Positions 15,800 through 18,283 of a DNA stretch of 18,283 nt are shown in pieces. The stretch lies in NCBI GenBank assembly GCA_035499355.1, contig DATJYZ010000084.1:1-18283 (forward strand). Direction: 5' to 3'. A model generated the notes under the pieces. It was not told the DNA's origin, did no database searches, and was given only the letters and a program-made list of their open reading frames with translations. Numbering within the stretch: position 1 is the first letter of the stretch; each line of letters opens with the position of its first letter. Both the position numbers and the translations under genes were made by a program. Source of the DNA: JAEUPI01 sp035499355 (GTDB lineage: Bacteria > Pseudomonadota > Gammaproteobacteria > Burkholderiales > Burkholderiaceae_C).

Positions 15800-16558
15800 T
15801 CACGAGTGGACGGACTCCGCGCACCAGCGCGCGATTCGCTCGGCCAGCCAGGGTCCGGCATCGAGGGGAAGATCGTGACCCGCCGTCGGATGGACAACCA
15901 ACGATGACCCCCAGGAGGTAGCCAGTCGGCGCGAGCAGATGGGGTCTACCAACCGGTCCCACGCGCCGACGGCGACCAGCGTCGGGACGTGCGGTGATGT
16001 CGCTGGCGCTTCGTACCGCGCCGCGGCCACCAGTTGCCGACAGGCATCGATGCGCCGCACCGGTCGAGTCCGCCGGACCGCCGTCCAAGTCTCGAGCACG
16101 CTTCGGTGGCGCGCCGGATAGGCACTGGTCCATTGCAGAACGACACGTTCGGCACCGCGCGCGTCGCCGCCCATCAGCACGCGCAGCAACGGCCACCAGC
16201 TGCCAGGCCGGAGGCGCTGCCAAGGCGCGCCGAACCTTCTCATGCTGGTGTTGATGAGGACGGCGCGATCGACTTCGTCCGGGAACCGCTGTGCCCAGTC
16301 GGCCACCGCCATCGCCCCCAGCGAGAGCCCGACCAGCGCCACGCGCCCCTTGCGTCCGCGAGACCGCCAATGCTCGCGGCAGGCGTCGGTGACGGCGCCC
16401 AATCGCCAGGGACTGGCGACGCCTCGCCGCGATCCAGTACCCGGCATGTCGATCGTCACCGGCTCGGCGCCCGGCACCGCTGCCGCCAGCTGGTCGACAA
16501 ACCCGCCCCAATGCGCGGCCTCGCGCGTCAGACCGCGAAGCAGGATCCAGGTCGTCAT
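15800..16558 (-). CDS. Alpha/beta hydrolase
   Basis: 252 residues. The alpha/beta-hydrolase core is complete: nucleophile elbow G77-L-S79-L-G81 in VALVGLSLGAMAVADW, the acid in VAVGAWDRLVDP (D201 or D205) and H228 in TAGHDLPLDAGPW. The early loop reads LLRGLTREAAHWGGF, near the usual oxyanion-hole position. There is no signal peptide, so it is cytoplasmic. The substrate is unknown; esterase or lipase-like activity is the safest description. Its ATG overlaps a TGA in the frame that appears to be the true end of the upstream peptidase gene (ATGA), implying co-translation. Confidence 0.85.
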   Translation of the reverse strand: MTTWILLRGLTREAAHWGGFVDQLAAAVPGAEPVTIDMPGTGSRRGVASPWRLGAVTDACREHWRSRGRKGRVALVGLSLGAMAVADWAQRFPDEVDRAVLINTSMRRFGAPWQRLRPGSWWPLLRVLMGGDARGAERVVLQWTSAYPARHRSVLETWTAVRRTRPVRRIDACRQLVAAARYEAPATSPHVPTLVAVGAWDRLVDPICSRRLATSWGSSLVVHPTAGHDLPLDAGPWLAERIARWCAESVHS

Positions 16559-17603
16559 GGCATGGTCGAATACCAGCGCGCCAATGCCGCATCACGCAGC
16601 GCACCGCGTTGAGCCCCGTGGGTGACCATCGCACGTGATTGAAGGCGACGCGCATGAAGAACTCCAGCAGCGCCACATGCCGGCGCAGCACGCGATGCTG
16701 ACGGTGTTGGATCAACGGGTTGAACAACCCCTGACGCGACAGCATCTGCCGCGGATTCTTCTTGACCCACAGCCAGGACCCCATCTCCAACGTCAGGGGC
16801 AGGAAGATGCCCTCGTGTCGCGCGCCGCACACCGTATGCAGGTAGTCCCACAGGTCGCCGTGGGCCAGGTACTGGCGGCTCTGAGGCTCGAAGCGGTACT
16901 GGTGATGGACGAGATTGTCGTCCAACAAATCGCTCAGCGCGAGCAGTTCGGGCAACTCCTCGATCGGTCGTGCCGTGTGCGCATAGGGAAACCAGATGCG
17001 ATCGGTCAACCCGAATCCAGAGTGGCAATCGACGCTGATCGCGAAGCTGTGGCTCAGCAGCTCGCGCTGCACGACGCCGCACAGCGCCTGCGCTTCGATT
17101 TCCATCGAAGCCCCGGAGGCACCGCGATACCAAGGCAGGTGTCGACTCAGGCGTTGACCGCGCAGCATCGGCGGCGCTCGTTCCGTGCACTCGATGGGCG
17201 CGTTGCGCATCAGGTCAACGCCCTGCGGGTTGGACCGCATGCCGCGCAGCATGCCACCGGGATTCACCAGTGGCATGAGGACGACGCGCAGGCGCTCGAG
17301 CAGCGCACCCAAGGTGGCATCCCAGCGCAATCGGCTCAGCAGGCCGCGCAGGAACGCCAGAACCACCTCGGTGCCGATGCGCTCGAGTCCATGCACGCCG
17401 CCGAACACCCCAATGGCCGGCACCCGCGGATCGGGATTGCCCATCGTGATCGCATGCATCGGCAGTCGGCCGCGCGCGCTGGGGATTGTGCACACCACTG
17501 TTGCCTGTGCACAGTCGCCGCCCAGCTCGATGAGGTCGCGCAACTCATCCAGCGGCTGAAGCCAGCCTCTGGCCACCTCCATGTCGTCGTCGAATGGCAG
17601 CAC
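16555..17603 (-). CDS. M14-family zinc carboxypeptidase, apparent C-terminal frameshift
   Basis: GTG start at 17603 with GGAGG just upstream; ATG 17582 is an alternative. The M14 zinc site is visible: H71-x-x-E74 in GGVHGLERIG, the substrate-binding NPGGMLRGMRSNPQGVDLMRN at 114-134, third ligand H194 in VDCHSGFG and catalytic E273 in TLEMGSW. No signal peptide. The family removes C-terminal residues or amide groups from peptides or small molecules. The frame then reads through without a stop across the whole hydrolase gene to 15612, giving 663 codons whose last half is an evident shadow translation. Adding one base at the C-run 16614-16617 (plus strand) would join residue 330 to the other frame, ending ...GALRDAALARWYSTMP at a TGA that overlaps the hydrolase ATG, about 349 residues in all. 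The coordinates assume that end. Either a sequencing indel, a real mutation or frameshifting explains it. Confidence 0.7.
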
Positions 17604-17698
17604 GGGCCTCCGAGCGTGTTCTCAGGTCGGTGCGCGTGGCTGCACACCGGGGCAGCGTCGTCAAACGGGTCTAGCCCCCCGGCCCGCGTGGCTTGGTA

Positions 17699-18283
17699 TC
17701 ACGCGCTCCCGAAGTGCTTCTGGTAGCGGCGTGGCAGGGCGCCGATGTCGAGCAGCAACGGCAGGTCGGCAGTCCCGAAGTCGGGGTCCCACGCCGGCGG
17801 CCCCAGCAGCTTCGCGCCGCAGCGCAAGTAGCCCTTGATCAGGGGCGGCGCCTCGACCTTGAGGTCCTGCCGCAGATCATCGACCGGCAGCGGGCAGCGT
17901 GGCAGGACCCGACACGGGTCCGGCGCCATGTGCGTCTCCGACAGCCCTCGCCAGAGACTGGCCGCGGCGTGCCCGCCGTCCCTCATCGACACGCTGGCGC
18001 AGCCAATCATCCAGCGCAGTCGGTTGCGCTGCATGAACGAAACCAGGCTGCCCCACAGCAGCAGGATGACGCTGCCCTGACGATGGTCCGCGTCGATGCA
18101 GGAGCGGCCCAGTTCGAGCATGTCGGGACGCAACGCGTCGACCGACGACAGGTCGAACTCGCCGTCCGCATACAGGCCTCCCGCCCGCCGCGCGCCTGCC
18201 GGCGGCAACACCCGGTAGGTACCGACCGCGCGGCGCCGGACACCGTTGTTGGCCCACACGATCAGATGTTCGCAATGCGGATC
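17699..18283 (-). CDS. OlsB-like acyltransferase (GNAT fold), N-terminus beyond the window
   Basis: 194 residues are visible; the frame is open to the window edge and the first visible residues, DPHCEHLIVW followed by VGTYRVL, are already family sequence, so the true start lies outside. Family marks: GGLYADGEFDLS, LELGRSCIDADHRQGSVILLLW, APPLIKGYLRCGAKLLGPPAWDPDFGTADLPLLLD and a terminal RRYQKHFG. This matches the OlsB group (acyl-ACP-dependent N-acyltransferases making lyso-ornithine lipid) and related N-acyl amino acid synthases. Ornithine lipids replace phospholipids under phosphate starvation in several proteobacteria, which fits the neighbourhood. Its partner OlsA is not seen. It lies 95 bases upstream of the M14 gene on the same strand and may be in the same transcript. 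Confidence 0.82.
   Translation of the reverse strand, partial: DPHCEHLIVWANNGVRRRAVGTYRVLPPAGARRAGGLYADGEFDLSSVDALRPDMLELGRSCIDADHRQGSVILLLWGSLVSFMQRNRLRWMIGCASVSMRDGGHAAASLWRGLSETHMAPDPCRVLPRCPLPVDDLRQDLKVEAPPLIKGYLRCGAKLLGPPAWDPDFGTADLPLLLDIGALPRRYQKHFGSA

Noticed and set aside
15612..16554. C-terminal 300 residues of the 663-codon peptidase frame as a real fused domain
   Set aside because: They overlap the complete alpha/beta hydrolase in another frame, are Arg/Gly/Ala-rich without any motif, and look like a shadow translation.
17604..17698. Terminator or Pho box between the OlsB-like gene and the M14 gene
   Set aside because: There are GC-rich runs but no clean stem with a T-tract and no GTCAY pair, so nothing is called.

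Overview
This is a very GC-rich, densely packed window. It looks like chromosomal DNA from a betaproteobacterium of the order Burkholderiales. The basis is the codon bias plus the combination of a Burkholderia-type phosphonate-associated GntR regulator and dehydrogenase beside phnCDE; the genus cannot be given. I see no rRNA, tRNA, insertion sequence, CRISPR array or phage gene. Nearly every gene belongs to phosphorus acquisition or the phosphate-starvation response, so the window reads as a phosphate/phosphonate island.

Layout. (1) 187-3978, plus strand: a two-gene unit with overlapping ends. The first gene is a 647-residue protein whose C-terminal third looks PhoU/DUF47-like. The second is a shortened pyruvate,phosphate-dikinase-like protein that keeps the ATP-grasp and phosphohistidine domains but has no PEP/pyruvate barrel. 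I know of no described system with this pairing. (2) 4071-11335, plus strand: a probable operon of GntR regulator, zinc alcohol dehydrogenase, phnC, phnD, phnE, an unrecognised exported protein and a PhoA-type alkaline phosphatase, most with overlapping or abutting ends. (3) 11343-13900: a metallophosphoesterase (minus) and a PhoD-type alkaline phosphatase (plus), divergently arranged. (4) 13908-15518, minus: a Pit phosphate permease. (5) 15800-18283, minus: an OlsB-like acyltransferase (N-terminus outside the window), an M14 zinc carboxypeptidase whose C-terminus appears frameshifted, and an alpha/beta hydrolase.

The most useful signal outside the genes is a recurring 18-bp pattern. Two heptamers close to CTGTCAY are separated by four bases, which matches the PhoB binding site (Pho box). 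Copies lie before the PhoU-like/dikinase-like pair (187-204), the GntR-phn operon (4071-4088, with a second candidate at 3991-4008), phoD (12220-12237) and pit (15567-15584, minus). Three of them sit 49-50 bases from the proposed start codon. The phn promoter also carries a perfect 17-bp inverted repeat (4122-4138) between the Pho box and the regulator start, a natural candidate for the GntR operator.

Working model (inference): when phosphate runs out, PhoB switches on phosphonate import, periplasmic phosphatases and perhaps the PhoU-like/dikinase-like pair, adjusts Pit, and membrane lipids may be remodelled through the OlsB-like enzyme. No C-P bond-cleaving enzyme is in the window, so the fate of imported phosphonate is unknown.
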